DNA of 64,000 nucleotides, from positions 1-64,000 of the forward strand of contig NZ_JACJSG010000042.1 of NCBI RefSeq assembly GCF_014697625.1, in the 5' to 3' direction. The DNA is from Anabaena azotica FACHB-119. GTDB lineage: Bacteria; Cyanobacteriota; Cyanobacteriia; Cyanobacteriales; Nostocaceae. A program made the position numbers and the translations under genes. The first letter of the stretch is position 1. Each line of letters begins with the position of its first letter. This document shows, piece after piece, positions 40,130-49,805 of the stretch. The notes under the pieces are model-generated. The model was not told the origin of the DNA and ran no database searches. It saw only the letters and a list, made by a program, of their open reading frames with translations.

Positions 40130-42145
40130 TTATTCAAAACCTTTACTTGCAAGAAACTGTTGAAATCTCTTATAAAAAATGTAAGTATTGTGAAATCCTC
40201 GCCTTCTGTTGCGGTCACTACCCCTAAAAATACTTATCTCTACTCCGTATTTTCTACATATTTCACATTCGCATCTTTGCCAAGGTTTTACTTCTAATAA
40301 TTCTTTATAAAGTTCCCGATTTCTGGATTGTTTTTTACCATTACGAGCAATTTGTAGCACTTCATCATAATCCATCAAACTACTAAGGGCATCTTCTAGT
40401 GACACAATGCCTGAATCGTAGTTACGAATAACTTCCAATGCTCTCTGTTCAAGCTCCTTAAGCTTTACGCGATCGCACTTACCTTCAGATAGTAAATGGT
40501 TGATAGTAGAAGAAGGTTTATCCACATATGGGATACGGACGGCTGCATAGGCTTTCCCATCCAAATGATAGTTATCTTTTGCATCTAGCCATGCTTTACG
40601 TAAGGGGCTAGACGAATCGAAGCTTGTTACCCCTAAATGGCGGAAGTAAGGTAGTGCATCAATACGCCCTACTCCAAATAGATGCAGTTTAGTATCAGGT
40701 TTTAAATGTTTGTAGACCTCTTGTAAAATTTCTAAAATCTCTATGGTCGGGGACATAGCAACTCCCCCTACTGCTATATACTGATAACCCATCTCAATCA
40801 AGGATTTAGCAGCGTTACCATAGCTTTCCGCGTTCCATCCTTGCGCGACTCCAATAGGAGTGAAATTATAGCCTAAATTATTGTGTTTGGTGATGAAATC
40901 TTCTGCATTGCTGAGAGTTAATTCATATCGATGTTCTCTAATTCCCGGTTCCTTAAACGGCCCGACTATAAGGTGATCGATACTCACTCCATAGTCAAAT
41001 CCTAGCTTTTCATAATAGTCTAAGATTTCTCCAGTAGTGTAAGGTGGGTTTTGAAGTTTTATATATCCAAATGCCCCACAATCACCCATAACTTTACCAG
41101 GGAATCTTAGATATTTGTGAATGCCTCCTAAATTTTGGATATGGGCAATTTTGTATTTAGACTTGTCCATAACAGTCTTAGATACCAAAATCCCATCATA
41201 AGTAGGTTCTGAATATAATTCATGGGCATATATATCATTTTGAGTTTTGCGATTAGGACTGAATTTATCATTTATAAAATCGTAAAATTCATCAACTTTA
41301 TCATCCCAGTCTGGAATAAAGTATTCCATTTTTAAATGTTGATTTACTGCTGCTGGTAACAATAGAATTTTTTCAAGGTCATTGCTTTTTTTCAGTTTAA
41401 TTTGCTTTTCCTCAGAGATATCCGACTCTATTACAAACAATTCCAGTTGTTTTTGTTTTGGTTTAAATATCTCCGAAACCATAGCAGGTTCGTGATATAT
41501 TTCTTCTAGTACACCCTTTCTTTTTGCAACTTCATTAGAAATTTTTTCTAATAACTTACCTTTCAACCCTACCAAAGCACAACCAAAGCGAGAGGCATCA
41601 CTATTTGATAATGGCAATACATAATACTTCGCTTTACCAGGGTCTATAAATTTTGTACTTTGATTAGAGCATAGAAATATTAAAGTTTGATTTGGTCTTG
41701 TTTGTACAGGCAGATTCAAAGCTCTTAAATATTTATCTCCTAATAAAACAAAAACTAAATCATATTCACTAATAGCTGCTTGAAAATCATCATGCAATTT
41801 TAAAAAGCTTGACCATGAATCTATTTCAGCACTTTTCATAGTATTGAAAGTGACTGAATAAGGAACGATTTCTTTGTTCTCTGAAATTAAACCATATCCT
41901 GCTGAAATTATTTTCAGCGATACGGCATCTTGCCCAAGAGATAGCCTAAATGTATTTACAGCGTCCATTACCTTTAAATGCTGTAAGCCTGTGTACATTT
42001 GCGCTGCTGGCTGGCGAAATTGTGATAATTCTTCTGAACGGTCATTAATTTTAGATGGTTCTTTAAAATCATTTATTGTTAATTGGTTACTAACTTGATG
42101 CCTTTTTTCTCCAGTACACGAAGTAATTATTAATGTACGAATCAC
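40130..42145 (-). CDS. DpdA-like DNA-guanine transglycosylase, 671 aa
   Basis: The C-terminal two thirds show a tRNA-guanine transglycosylase fold: GDCGAFGYI (Asp355), YGVSIDHLIVG, VAQGWNAESYG, YIAVGGVAMSPT, HLFGVGRIDALPYFRHLG and SFDSSSPLRKAW (likely nucleophile Asp510). A zinc site CECEICRKYG with a later His follows. The N-terminal 190 residues (LIITSCTGEKRH, QMYTGLQHLKVMDAV, IISAGYGLISE) are a DUF6884-type domain. This combination is DpdA, which swaps guanine in DNA for a 7-deazaguanine such as preQ0. GGAG is 7 nt before a GTG start. No dpdB-K or preQ0 synthesis genes are in view. Confidence 0.85.
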   Translation of the reverse strand: MIRTLIITSCTGEKRHQVSNQLTINDFKEPSKINDRSEELSQFRQPAAQMYTGLQHLKVMDAVNTFRLSLGQDAVSLKIISAGYGLISENKEIVPYSVTFNTMKSAEIDSWSSFLKLHDDFQAAISEYDLVFVLLGDKYLRALNLPVQTRPNQTLIFLCSNQSTKFIDPGKAKYYVLPLSNSDASRFGCALVGLKGKLLEKISNEVAKRKGVLEEIYHEPAMVSEIFKPKQKQLELFVIESDISEEKQIKLKKSNDLEKILLLPAAVNQHLKMEYFIPDWDDKVDEFYDFINDKFSPNRKTQNDIYAHELYSEPTYDGILVSKTVMDKSKYKIAHIQNLGGIHKYLRFPGKVMGDCGAFGYIKLQNPPYTTGEILDYYEKLGFDYGVSIDHLIVGPFKEPGIREHRYELTLSNAEDFITKHNNLGYNFTPIGVAQGWNAESYGNAAKSLIEMGYQYIAVGGVAMSPTIEILEILQEVYKHLKPDTKLHLFGVGRIDALPYFRHLGVTSFDSSSPLRKAWLDAKDNYHLDGKAYAAVRIPYVDKPSSTINHLLSEGKCDRVKLKELEQRALEVIRNYDSGIVSLEDALSSLMDYDEVLQIARNGKKQSRNRELYKELLEVKPWQRCECEICRKYGVEISIFRGSDRNRRRGFHNTYIFYKRFQQFLASKGFE

Positions 42146-42155
42146 AATTATTCTC

Positions 42156-42728
42156 CTAATTAAACTCTATTAGTTTTCTAGACCCTATATAAAAATACAC
42201 ATACAAAATTTTATCTAGCCCTCCGGTTTTTTCAATTAATCCGTTATGTGAGATTTTTCCTTCTACAATACTGACTAATACTTTACTAGCACTAGGAGTA
42301 ATAGCTAACGATTCCTCTTCTAAATAACGAATCACTCCATTTTTTAAATAATCTTCACAAGAAGAATATTTACCAATAGCACTAACTGTAGGGCAATGAT
42401 TACAACTTCCATCATAGTTAATTACAACTACTGATGAGGAATATATTTGCACTCCATTTGTACTAAAATTAAAGTTTATAGTATTTTCTAATTGACTATA
42501 TTTTTGTTCTAATTTTTTTATTTCTTGTCTATGCTTGAATTTCAATATAAAAATAGTAACAAGACTTGAGAAAATCCCCGAAAAAATAATAAGTATAAAT
42601 TGGCTTAAACTATTTTTATTAATGCTATCATAACCAGACATACTAGTAAACAACAATATTCCAATACCTGCTATCATTAGCAACAGACTTATGCTTCTTT
42701 GTTGTTGCAAATTACTAAGTTTATTCAT
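42156..42728 (-). CDS. membrane protein with CxxC, 190 aa
   Basis: Two membrane segments (ISLLLMIAGIGILLFTSM and FILIIFSGIFSSLVTIFIL), a short coiled coil, then a soluble domain with DGSCNHCPTVSAIG. ATG at 42728 has GGAG 6 nt upstream. It lies just upstream of the DpdA-like gene and may share its transcript. No family recognised. Confidence 0.6.
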   Translation of the reverse strand: MNKLSNLQQQRSISLLLMIAGIGILLFTSMSGYDSINKNSLSQFILIIFSGIFSSLVTIFILKFKHRQEIKKLEQKYSQLENTINFNFSTNGVQIYSSSVVVINYDGSCNHCPTVSAIGKYSSCEDYLKNGVIRYLEEESLAITPSASKVLVSIVEGKISHNGLIEKTGGLDKILYVYFYIGSRKLIEFN

Positions 42729-42797
42729 GTTTAACTCCAAGAAAGTAAATTTTTGGTTTGCCTAATAAAATTAATGAAATGAATTGCTAGTAGAGGC

Positions 42798-45700
42798 TTA
42801 TTCTTGCCATCTGTTTATCATCTCCTGCTTTTCTATGGGCAGCTTTTCAACGGCTACTTTGACAGCGATCGCAGGGAAAACCTCTTTCAATTCGCCTAAC
42901 ATTTCCGCCGAATCGCACAGCAGTAAGCACTCAATTAAGTAATTCAAGCTATTCTCTTCAGTCCATTCCTCTACAGTAAATGAAATACTGTGCGACATTT
43001 GAACTGATGATTTCTCACTTCCTACTTGTAAAAGCTTTGGCATATCTGCGATCACATCTTGCATCATGGCGGCCGCCTGTGCCTCTGCTTCCAGTTTTGC
43101 AATTAAAGCTTTTTCTCTGGTTAGGGCATCTCGTTGTAACCATGCAGCAAATACATCATCACGATTATCGGGGACTGGTACGGCTGCACCGTCAACAAGG
43201 ATTAACTTACCATCATCCTTTTTCTTGAAATCTGGTGCTGGCGTACCGTAAATTCTTACCTGATTGCCACGCTTCCCTTGCTTGCGTAGCATTGGGAGTT
43301 TATACCCAATTAATGAAAGTAATCTCTGAATTACCTCAATTGGGGTGTTTGTTTTTAAGAAATTAATCCCCAGGATTAATTTTAAATCATAAGAGAATCT
43401 CTTACATTTATTGAATAATTCTATCGCAAATTCATCGTTATTACTAATTTCTTTGGACTTGAGCAACTGGTCAAATTTTAACCAATTCAGAGCGTCTATC
43501 TTTTTACTGATAAAATTTTTATTTGTATCAATCATGAAATAGTCGCCGTCACCATTTCTCAAAGCATTAGACATCAACCCCTTGTCTCTGTCCGATAAAA
43601 ACTCTCTACCAGCATCAAAATAGTAATGTAATCTAATTTGCGAGTGCCACTTACTATCGTCTTTTTCAACTATATTGGGCGTAATTGTTGTTAAGTATCG
43701 CCTTTCTAACTCCCCTTTTCGATGCTGCAACTGTTCTTCTTCTGTCTTACACCGTTGCTTATCTAATTTCTGAAATTTTTCATCAGAGACAGATTCGGAT
43801 GCTGCCACTTTCTCACAATGTTTTAAATATTCTTCATCCCTATTCTCGTAAACTTCTTGCTTTGTCGCTTCTACTTCAGCCTCTTTATTCTCCTCGATTT
43901 CGTACTCAGAAATTATATGTCCTTCCTCTTTTAAGTCAGCAATAATCTGTTTAGAATACTTGTTCATTCCATCATTAATTATTGCCCCTAGTTTGCCCCA
44001 AGTATTCACATAGATGTTCTCAAACCCAGTTTCTATCTCATCTTCAAAACCTAATTCAGACAGCTTTTTAATGTTCGCCCTATTTTTCCTGTATTCCCCA
44101 GACAGCAGGACTTTAACGTTGTTTGAACCATTGCCAACTTTATTAATTCCTATGCCATTTAACCAAATAAATCTGGGAACCGGAGGGCGATAACGTGATA
44201 GATGTTGTCTTACACTATCCGGTGTTTGGACACCTTGAAATATACCAAAAACGAAATCAAATTGTTCAACCTCAATTGATACACCAGTTTCAATAGTTGG
44301 TGTACTAAGAATTAAATCATAATCTTTAACTATTTCATTCAATTTAGCAGTACAACCAAAAGCAGGATGCTTAGGATTTTCTACAGTCTTGGAATCAATT
44401 CTTAATATTTTTAATTCAGGAAATTTCTTTTGATAGTATGATTCCAGATTAGAGGAACCCCAGCGAGAACTAGGTCTTTGACCTGAAAGACAGACAAAGC
44501 ATTTTTTACCCTCTTTTATTTTCTCAGTTAGGATGTTTATTAATCTTGCTGGATTACGACCACTAACTAAGCTGACTTTCCAGGGCTGTACAAATTTAAA
44601 GGTGTTTTCTACTATAAAAGTGTCAATATCTTCCCCTAAGACACCTTTTATAAAATCAATTGCAATATCATTTAAGTCGGCATCAGCAATAAAAATCTTT
44701 CCACCATAATTAACAACATTAAAAAGTAATTGCTTAAACGTTTTGATAATAGCTACTCGCTCTTTTGAGCAAGTAGAACTATTCATAAGATGCCAAATCA
44801 ACTGCATGATTTCATCTAAAATTATCCAGCATCCTTTCCAATCATCAGGATTGAATTTAGCCTGTGATTTGGGGTGTAAGCTATCAATACAAAGCCCCAT
44901 GCCAAAATGAGAACCCTGGTAACTCTGCCCAGTTTCCGTAACAAAGGGTAGTCCTAGCCGCTCAACTATTTGCAGCCCCAACTGTACCCTGTGGGTAATG
45001 ACAAGTACCTTTCTCTCGCCACTGCGTATCACTGGGTCTGTTGCCCAGGCGAAGAAATAAGTTTTTCCTGTATTTTTTGGGGATTTAAGGGCTATTAGCT
45101 GCTTATCTTGGGGAATTTGTATTTCCCCCAGGTATCGCTGGTCTAGGCTCAAATCCGGCGTGTATGTGAGGCGCTTTAGCTGCTTAGTATTCCACTCGTC
45201 AAGGGTAAGAGCATCAATATAAATTTTGTCGAGTTGGTTACTGCCATAAGCAGCCAACACATCATCAATCCCTTTCCCCAACGCCGAATGCCAAGCCATG
45301 ATTCTAATTTCGCAGCCCCGTAGGGAGAAAAGCTTTGCAGTTTTGGCGATCGCATGATTTACATCTCTAATGGTATTCCGCTTCGTGTCGGCATCAAAGC
45401 AGAAATAGATCCGTCTCCCCTGCTGGGCTAAGGCCGCAAGCTGGGGGATTAATCTTGGAGGGCCGGAAATTTCGCCGTACTCATTTTTAGGCTGGCGATA
45501 TCCATTCCGAATCCCCGGCAATGCGATCGCCACATACCCACAGCTGAGAATAGCAGCAGCTTTCTTAGCGCCTTCACAAATAATTATGGGAATCCTGGCA
45601 TCATCCCGTACCCAATACCAGAAATCACTGTAAGTTGACGACTCCAGATAATCATCTGGCAACTCCACTTCGTAGCGGCGGCTGACCAACTCCCAAATGC

Positions 45701-46298
45701 GCCGGGGGACACGTAGGGCGAAAATCTCTGTGTCAACTTTGGGTGGGTGTTCGTACTTAATTGGCTTCCCTTTCTCCTCATCGATGCGGGGGGTATTTGG
45801 CTTGAAGCATCCCCACTCGGCATCTTGCCAATTCAGGATATTGATACCACTGCACCACCAGCCGCCGTTTGATAGGTGGGCATATCGCCTCATGTCGCCG
45901 TCGCGCAGCCGTCCGTCATTGCGGCGGCTGATTTTATCGGAGTACAGGAGATATTCAAATGGTGTGTTGCCCTCCAGTTCCTTGAAATTTAAAAGGGCGA
46001 TGTCGTCGGCGATCGCGCTTTCCCTAAATTCTTTCCATAGGGCATTGTTGATTTCGCCAAAAATCAAATCTTCTTCTAAGGCTGGATATTTTAGTTCTTG
46101 TGCCTCAATTAAAATCGGTTTTTCTGGCTGTCCGATGTTATCAGGGGATTGATGAGTAGATTCAATTTGTGAGATTTCCTGTAAGGGGCTTAGACTGTAT
46201 TTTCTTTCCCCTAGCCTTATATCCCTGAAAATCTGTCTGGTCTGTTGCTGTAGTGATTTCCGTAGTGATTTTACTTTCGCAAACCCTTGAGGCTTCAT
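42798..46298 (-). CDS. CyRepA1-type plasmid replication protein, 1166 aa
   Basis: Residues about 60-350 are a DUF3854 primase-like region (GGWWCSGINI, IICEGAKKAAAIL, RRIYFCFDADTKRN, GKGIDDVLAAYG). A superfamily helicase core follows: Walker A LKSPKNTGKTYFFAW (about Lys412), Walker B CWIILDEIMQLIW (about 487), and LILSTPTIETGVSIE and RQHLSRYRPP as later motifs. This is the large cyanobacterial replication initiator plan. AGGAGG lies 7 nt before the ATG. The origin is probably in or next to the 46299-46767 gap. Confidence 0.85.
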   Translation of the reverse strand: MKPQGFAKVKSLRKSLQQQTRQIFRDIRLGERKYSLSPLQEISQIESTHQSPDNIGQPEKPILIEAQELKYPALEEDLIFGEINNALWKEFRESAIADDIALLNFKELEGNTPFEYLLYSDKISRRNDGRLRDGDMRRYAHLSNGGWWCSGINILNWQDAEWGCFKPNTPRIDEEKGKPIKYEHPPKVDTEIFALRVPRRIWELVSRRYEVELPDDYLESSTYSDFWYWVRDDARIPIIICEGAKKAAAILSCGYVAIALPGIRNGYRQPKNEYGEISGPPRLIPQLAALAQQGRRIYFCFDADTKRNTIRDVNHAIAKTAKLFSLRGCEIRIMAWHSALGKGIDDVLAAYGSNQLDKIYIDALTLDEWNTKQLKRLTYTPDLSLDQRYLGEIQIPQDKQLIALKSPKNTGKTYFFAWATDPVIRSGERKVLVITHRVQLGLQIVERLGLPFVTETGQSYQGSHFGMGLCIDSLHPKSQAKFNPDDWKGCWIILDEIMQLIWHLMNSSTCSKERVAIIKTFKQLLFNVVNYGGKIFIADADLNDIAIDFIKGVLGEDIDTFIVENTFKFVQPWKVSLVSGRNPARLINILTEKIKEGKKCFVCLSGQRPSSRWGSSNLESYYQKKFPELKILRIDSKTVENPKHPAFGCTAKLNEIVKDYDLILSTPTIETGVSIEVEQFDFVFGIFQGVQTPDSVRQHLSRYRPPVPRFIWLNGIGINKVGNGSNNVKVLLSGEYRKNRANIKKLSELGFEDEIETGFENIYVNTWGKLGAIINDGMNKYSKQIIADLKEEGHIISEYEIEENKEAEVEATKQEVYENRDEEYLKHCEKVAASESVSDEKFQKLDKQRCKTEEEQLQHRKGELERRYLTTITPNIVEKDDSKWHSQIRLHYYFDAGREFLSDRDKGLMSNALRNGDGDYFMIDTNKNFISKKIDALNWLKFDQLLKSKEISNNDEFAIELFNKCKRFSYDLKLILGINFLKTNTPIEVIQRLLSLIGYKLPMLRKQGKRGNQVRIYGTPAPDFKKKDDGKLILVDGAAVPVPDNRDDVFAAWLQRDALTREKALIAKLEAEAQAAAMMQDVIADMPKLLQVGSEKSSVQMSHSISFTVEEWTEENSLNYLIECLLLCDSAEMLGELKEVFPAIAVKVAVEKLPIEKQEMINRWQE

Positions 46299-46463
46299 AC
46301 ACTTGCCTCCTGGGATGCTTTATTAAGTTGATTGAAAGAAATTATCTGAAATGGGTTAATAATTTCTGAATTATTCTGATTTTGACGAAAAATAAGGTTT
46401 TTACGCATATAGTTGTCCATTTTTTTGGACAACCACTAGATAAATTTTCAATTTCTTGCTAAT

Positions 46464-46563
46464 GTAGATAGTAGAATTTTTGAATAACATTAACTTAGAA
46501 GTGGTTTCTTCTAGTTAAAGGACAGACTGGTAATCTGTACGCGGATCTAGTTCTACTACCTAC
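46464..46563 (-). ncRNA. structured 100-nt element upstream of the replication gene
   Basis: Outer stem GTAGATAGTAGAA (46464-46476) pairs with TTCTACTACCTAC (46551-46563) with one mismatch. Inside are a 12/11-bp stem (46490-46501 with 46508-46518) and a 5-bp stem with a 7-nt loop (46522-46538). It lies 166-265 bp upstream of the replication gene start. It may be a leader attenuator, antisense copy-control RNA or origin structure. The rest of 46299-46767 shows nothing clear. Confidence 0.4.
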
Positions 46564-46767
46564 AGGACAGGAAACGCCCTTTTATCTAGAGGTTGCCATT
46601 TTTTTTACCTGCCTGTAACCGATGTATTAAATTAACTCAGTATTTTTTCATAAAGTACATATTTTGTATATAGAAATATTTAATCATTTTTTAGTTGAAC
46701 TACAAAGATAAAATCAAAAAATTACTTTTCTTTGGCTTTATTGAGCGATCGCAAAACTAAGCGTTTG

Positions 46768-48252
46768 TCAAGTTATGTCAATACCCTTTTTCTTAAGTTC
46801 GCTCAATAGCAATTCTAGCCCCAGATCATGCAGGATAACTCCTGTATATTCCTTCCATGCTTGCCTGATTTGCGATTTATTAGGATATCTTTGAAACTCA
46901 TCCATACAGAGGATGCACCATTTTTCAATTCGTGCTATCGGGTCTATTTTTTCTTTTTCAGGAGATTTATCAGATTGATTATCCGCTTGTTGATAATTTT
47001 CATTTGAATCGTCAACATCGCTTGTTTCATCAACTATTTCGATTTGAGGTAAAACCAAATCAGGTATGTGTGAAATAAAGCAATCGGTATCGTATTTTAT
47101 GTAAACAATACGACTTGTATTGAACTCTCTCTTATAGGCTTCTATAGCCCTTTTACGGGCTGGCATTCCGGGGAAGGCCCCGGACAAAACGCTATTAGAA
47201 TCAAGAACTATTCCGGCGAATAGTATCTGTAACATAGAATCAACAACTGACGAATCTATTCCCATTTCGCCTTTCTTGATGGAATGGACACCAACAACAC
47301 AAGTAAAGCCGTACTTAGCCGCTTCATATTCAATGGTTTTTACAATAGCTGATATTACTTCCTGGCTCTCTGGAGAATAAGAATCTACCTCATCTAAAAA
47401 CAACCTAACTAAGCCCACACCTTTTTTAATCGTTAATCCTTTAGTTTTTCTAGTTTCAAATAGCCCTAAAACCTCATTCAGCATTTTTAGGGTGTCTTTC
47501 TCAGATTTCACCAAACGACCTACTGAAATTAGCTTCTTATCAGCTTCTTCATTAATCCAGGGATCATCGAAATCAACATTGTCATAGTGAGGGTCACTTA
47601 TAAAAAATATATCATGCTCTCGGCATTGAGAAGTATATGCCCCCAATAACCACTTCATCAAATAAGTTTTTCCACTTCGTTTTTTACCGCCTAGAAAACA
47701 GGATTGTGTTAAAGCTTTTTTCATCCAATCAAGGATGATACCGCTTTCTTCCTCAGCCCGTTCTATAGTAGATTCAAATATACTTTTTTTTACAATTACA
47801 GATGGTGTTTCTTCTATAGGTTCTTCATCTTCACTATGAGATATTTCAGGTGTAAGAAGGTTCTGGACACCATATTTTACGGCAAAATAGCCTTTCTGCC
47901 AGAAAGGTACACGCTCTACTATTTGGGTAATTTCTTGCTGATTTGCAATCTCCAAGATTGTCTGTTTTTTAGCGACCTCTCCAGTAAGAGCAGTTTTTAA
48001 GAACTTTAATTCTGTGTCTTTACGTGTTTTTTCTATCTTGCTCTCATGCTCAATATCAGGCAATTTTAAACACATAAAAGAAGTGATTACTCCTCCCAAC
48101 ATAAGCATCAATTTTGCATTTTGATTAATTTTGTCTTTCAGGAATAGGGGAAGAAAATTTAGGATTATTGCACTAATTATTATTATATTTCTGAGTGTTT
48201 TCTTCCTATTTAGAGAAAGAGAAATCTTATCAAAATCAAGTATGCTACTCAT
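46768..48252 (-). CDS. membrane-anchored transfer/partition-type ATPase, 494 aa
   Basis: Two N-terminal membrane segments (IIIISAIILNFLPLFL and LMLMLGGVITSFMCL), Walker A CFLGGKKRSGKTYLMKWLL (about 187-203), Walker B LVRLFLDEVDSYS, and an Arg-finger-like region. The layout resembles VirD4/FtsK-type DNA pumps but is not the T4SS coupling protein at 19606. It ends the operon 46768-50880 of mostly unknown genes. A second DNA motor for partition or mobilisation is inferred. Confidence 0.65.
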   Translation of the reverse strand: MSSILDFDKISLSLNRKKTLRNIIIISAIILNFLPLFLKDKINQNAKLMLMLGGVITSFMCLKLPDIEHESKIEKTRKDTELKFLKTALTGEVAKKQTILEIANQQEITQIVERVPFWQKGYFAVKYGVQNLLTPEISHSEDEEPIEETPSVIVKKSIFESTIERAEEESGIILDWMKKALTQSCFLGGKKRSGKTYLMKWLLGAYTSQCREHDIFFISDPHYDNVDFDDPWINEEADKKLISVGRLVKSEKDTLKMLNEVLGLFETRKTKGLTIKKGVGLVRLFLDEVDSYSPESQEVISAIVKTIEYEAAKYGFTCVVGVHSIKKGEMGIDSSVVDSMLQILFAGIVLDSNSVLSGAFPGMPARKRAIEAYKREFNTSRIVYIKYDTDCFISHIPDLVLPQIEIVDETSDVDDSNENYQQADNQSDKSPEKEKIDPIARIEKWCILCMDEFQRYPNKSQIRQAWKEYTGVILHDLGLELLLSELKKKGIDIT

Positions 48253-48261
48253 AAATAACTC

Positions 48262-48579
48262 TCATAATGCTACAATTGAACCTATAACAAAGCCAGCAAA
48301 AAGTATTCCAATTAAAACTAGTGAAGGAATGTAAAAGCTGATAATTAATGGTTTATGCAGGTTTCCATTAAATTTTGATTGTGTTGTCGAATGCTCTAGC
48401 AATCCCGGTACTAGGGAAACCATCATTATTAATCCCATAATTAATGATGCTTGCCAAAAGTTAAATGCAGTCTGTAAAAATCCCAATAATTGGGATAATG
48501 AAAATCCTGCGAAACTATATGAAATCATCCTAGTTATGTCATCAATTCGCTGTTTTTTATCTTCTGTTTTGTTTTCCAT
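48262..48579 (-). CDS. small polytopic membrane protein, 105 aa
   Basis: Three hydrophobic segments (MISYSFAGFSLSQLLGFL, ASLIMGLIMMVSLVPGLL, SFYIPSLVLIGILFAGFV). AAGGG lies 7 nt before the ATG. It is 9 bp before the ATPase gene and may be its membrane partner. No family recognised. Confidence 0.6.
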   Translation of the reverse strand: MENKTEDKKQRIDDITRMISYSFAGFSLSQLLGFLQTAFNFWQASLIMGLIMMVSLVPGLLEHSTTQSKFNGNLHKPLIISFYIPSLVLIGILFAGFVIGSIVAL

Positions 48580-48659
48580 ATATTAACCCTTTAAGTAAAT
48601 TAAGCAACCTAAATACAAATTAAGTTGCTTAATTGCTGTGATTAATGACATTTCATTAA

Positions 48660-48878
48660 TCACTTAATTTGATTTCTGCTTGCAATCTCACTTAGCAGTT
48701 CATCTGATGCAGTAATTACATCTGGAATTGCTACATCAGGAGAGTATGAATTTGCGATTTCCTTATATTGATTATCTTCTAAGATAAGCCTTGCTGTCTC
48801 CTTAAGAACCTCAATTTTATTTATCAGAGTTAATTCAATCGAAACACAATTACTTACCATCCTTATATCTCTAGCCAT
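48660..48878 (-). CDS. hypothetical protein, 72 aa
   Basis: Small helical acidic protein (IELTLINKIEVLKETARLIL). GAGG is 10 nt before the ATG. Part of the same minus-strand operon. No family recognised. Confidence 0.55.
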   Translation of the reverse strand: MARDIRMVSNCVSIELTLINKIEVLKETARLILEDNQYKEIANSYSPDVAIPDVITASDELLSEIASRNQIK

Positions 48879-48893
48879 TGGTCATTTTACCTC

Positions 48894-49331
48894 TTAGAAT
48901 GCAATCGTTGATTCAGCGTTACTCAAAACGTTTTGATAACCGTCAAAATTTTGTTTAGTGGCATTAACATCTATTCGATGTGCTAAATAGTTTTTGCCAT
49001 GTTTAGAAATTTTTTTCCTGTAATTTTCTTCATTGCCCATTGCAGCTTGGGCATGATTAATTCTGGTATCCAAATTACTTAAAGCTGCCCTCTGTGCGTT
49101 AAGGGCGTGTTCGCTCCAGACTTTCATAAGAACTCCATCCGCTTCAATTTCACCACAATCTCTAGCTACTTCATCGACATCTTTTTGGCTTACTGTATCA
49201 GGAATACTTGCATAGCTAAAGATTACATTTTTAGTGTCGCCATTAAGTTGTCCTGGGGTTCCTCCAGAGCTTAAATTTGTACCTCCATTATCGCTTTTAC
49301 CGAAAAAAGACGGGAACAGACTGGACAGCAT
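48894..49331 (-). CDS. hypothetical protein, 145 aa
   Basis: Gly/Ser-rich N-terminus then a helical C-terminal domain (ALNAQRAALSNLDTRINHAQ). AGGAG lies 6 nt before the ATG, which sits inside the upstream gene (35-bp overlap). No family recognised. Confidence 0.6.
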   Translation of the reverse strand: MLSSLFPSFFGKSDNGGTNLSSGGTPGQLNGDTKNVIFSYASIPDTVSQKDVDEVARDCGEIEADGVLMKVWSEHALNAQRAALSNLDTRINHAQAAMGNEENYRKKISKHGKNYLAHRIDVNATKQNFDGYQNVLSNAESTIAF

Positions 49332-49698
49332 TGTTATCTCCTAATGTTGGTTGCGGTTTAGTGTTACAAACCATAAAAACTGATAACCCTAACAAACCAG
49401 CTAACATTGCTCCTATTAATAAAGCTGTGCGATCGCTTGAACGTTTAATTTCTTGCTGGTACTCCTGAAATAGCTGTTCCTTAAGAATCGCTGCATCTCT
49501 AAGAGCCTTATTCTGTTCCTGAAACAGCTTTTGTTTAAGGATAGCTGCATCTGTAAGGGCTTGAATTTGTTCAGGGGGAATTTCCCCCTTAATTATCAAA
49601 TCCCCATTATCGGATAGGGTAATTTGTGGCCGGATAAACCGGGATGCCGATTGTCTCCGTTTCTCGGTCTGCTCTTGGTCTATGGGAGGCCGTTCCAT
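49297..49698 (-). CDS. membrane protein with internal repeat, 133 aa
   Basis: A coiled region with a 17-residue repeat (ALTDAAILKQKLFQEQ and ALRDAAILKEQLFQEY), one membrane segment (TALLIGAMLAGLLGLSVFMV) and a short tail. No strong ribosome binding site. No family recognised. Confidence 0.55.
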   Translation of the reverse strand: MERPPIDQEQTEKRRQSASRFIRPQITLSDNGDLIIKGEIPPEQIQALTDAAILKQKLFQEQNKALRDAAILKEQLFQEYQQEIKRSSDRTALLIGAMLAGLLGLSVFMVCNTKPQPTLGDNNAVQSVPVFFR

Positions 49699-49756
49699 AA
49701 AAAAGAACCGCTATAGAAAAGGCAAGAATTATTGAAAGTATCAATTTGTAAGACAT
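49607..49756 (-). CDS. possible 49-aa signal-peptide-like gene overlapping its neighbour
   Basis: Starts MSYKLILSIILAFSIAVLFY, a good signal peptide or membrane anchor, and overlaps the 49297-49698 gene by 92 bp in another frame. Ribosome binding site weak. Similar nested small exported proteins exist in phages and plasmids, but it may be chance. Confidence 0.3.
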   Translation of the reverse strand: MSYKLILSIILAFSIAVLFYGTASHRPRADRETETIGIPVYPATNYPIR

Positions 49757-49805
49757 ACATAGATTATTAGATTCCTTGGTATGAATTGATTGATAATACG
49801 GGAAT

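Noticed and set aside
33524..42145. Complete restriction-modification or full Dpd system
   Set aside because: No endonuclease and none of the other dpd genes can be seen next to the methyltransferases or the DpdA-like gene.
45697..46152. Plus-strand open frame of 151 codons
   Set aside because: Antisense to the well-supported replication gene; composition is a mirror of it.
46490..46563. tRNA-Thr(GGT)-like anticodon arm
   Set aside because: The 5-bp stem and loop CTGGTAA look right, but no 7-bp acceptor stem, D arm or T arm can be formed around it.
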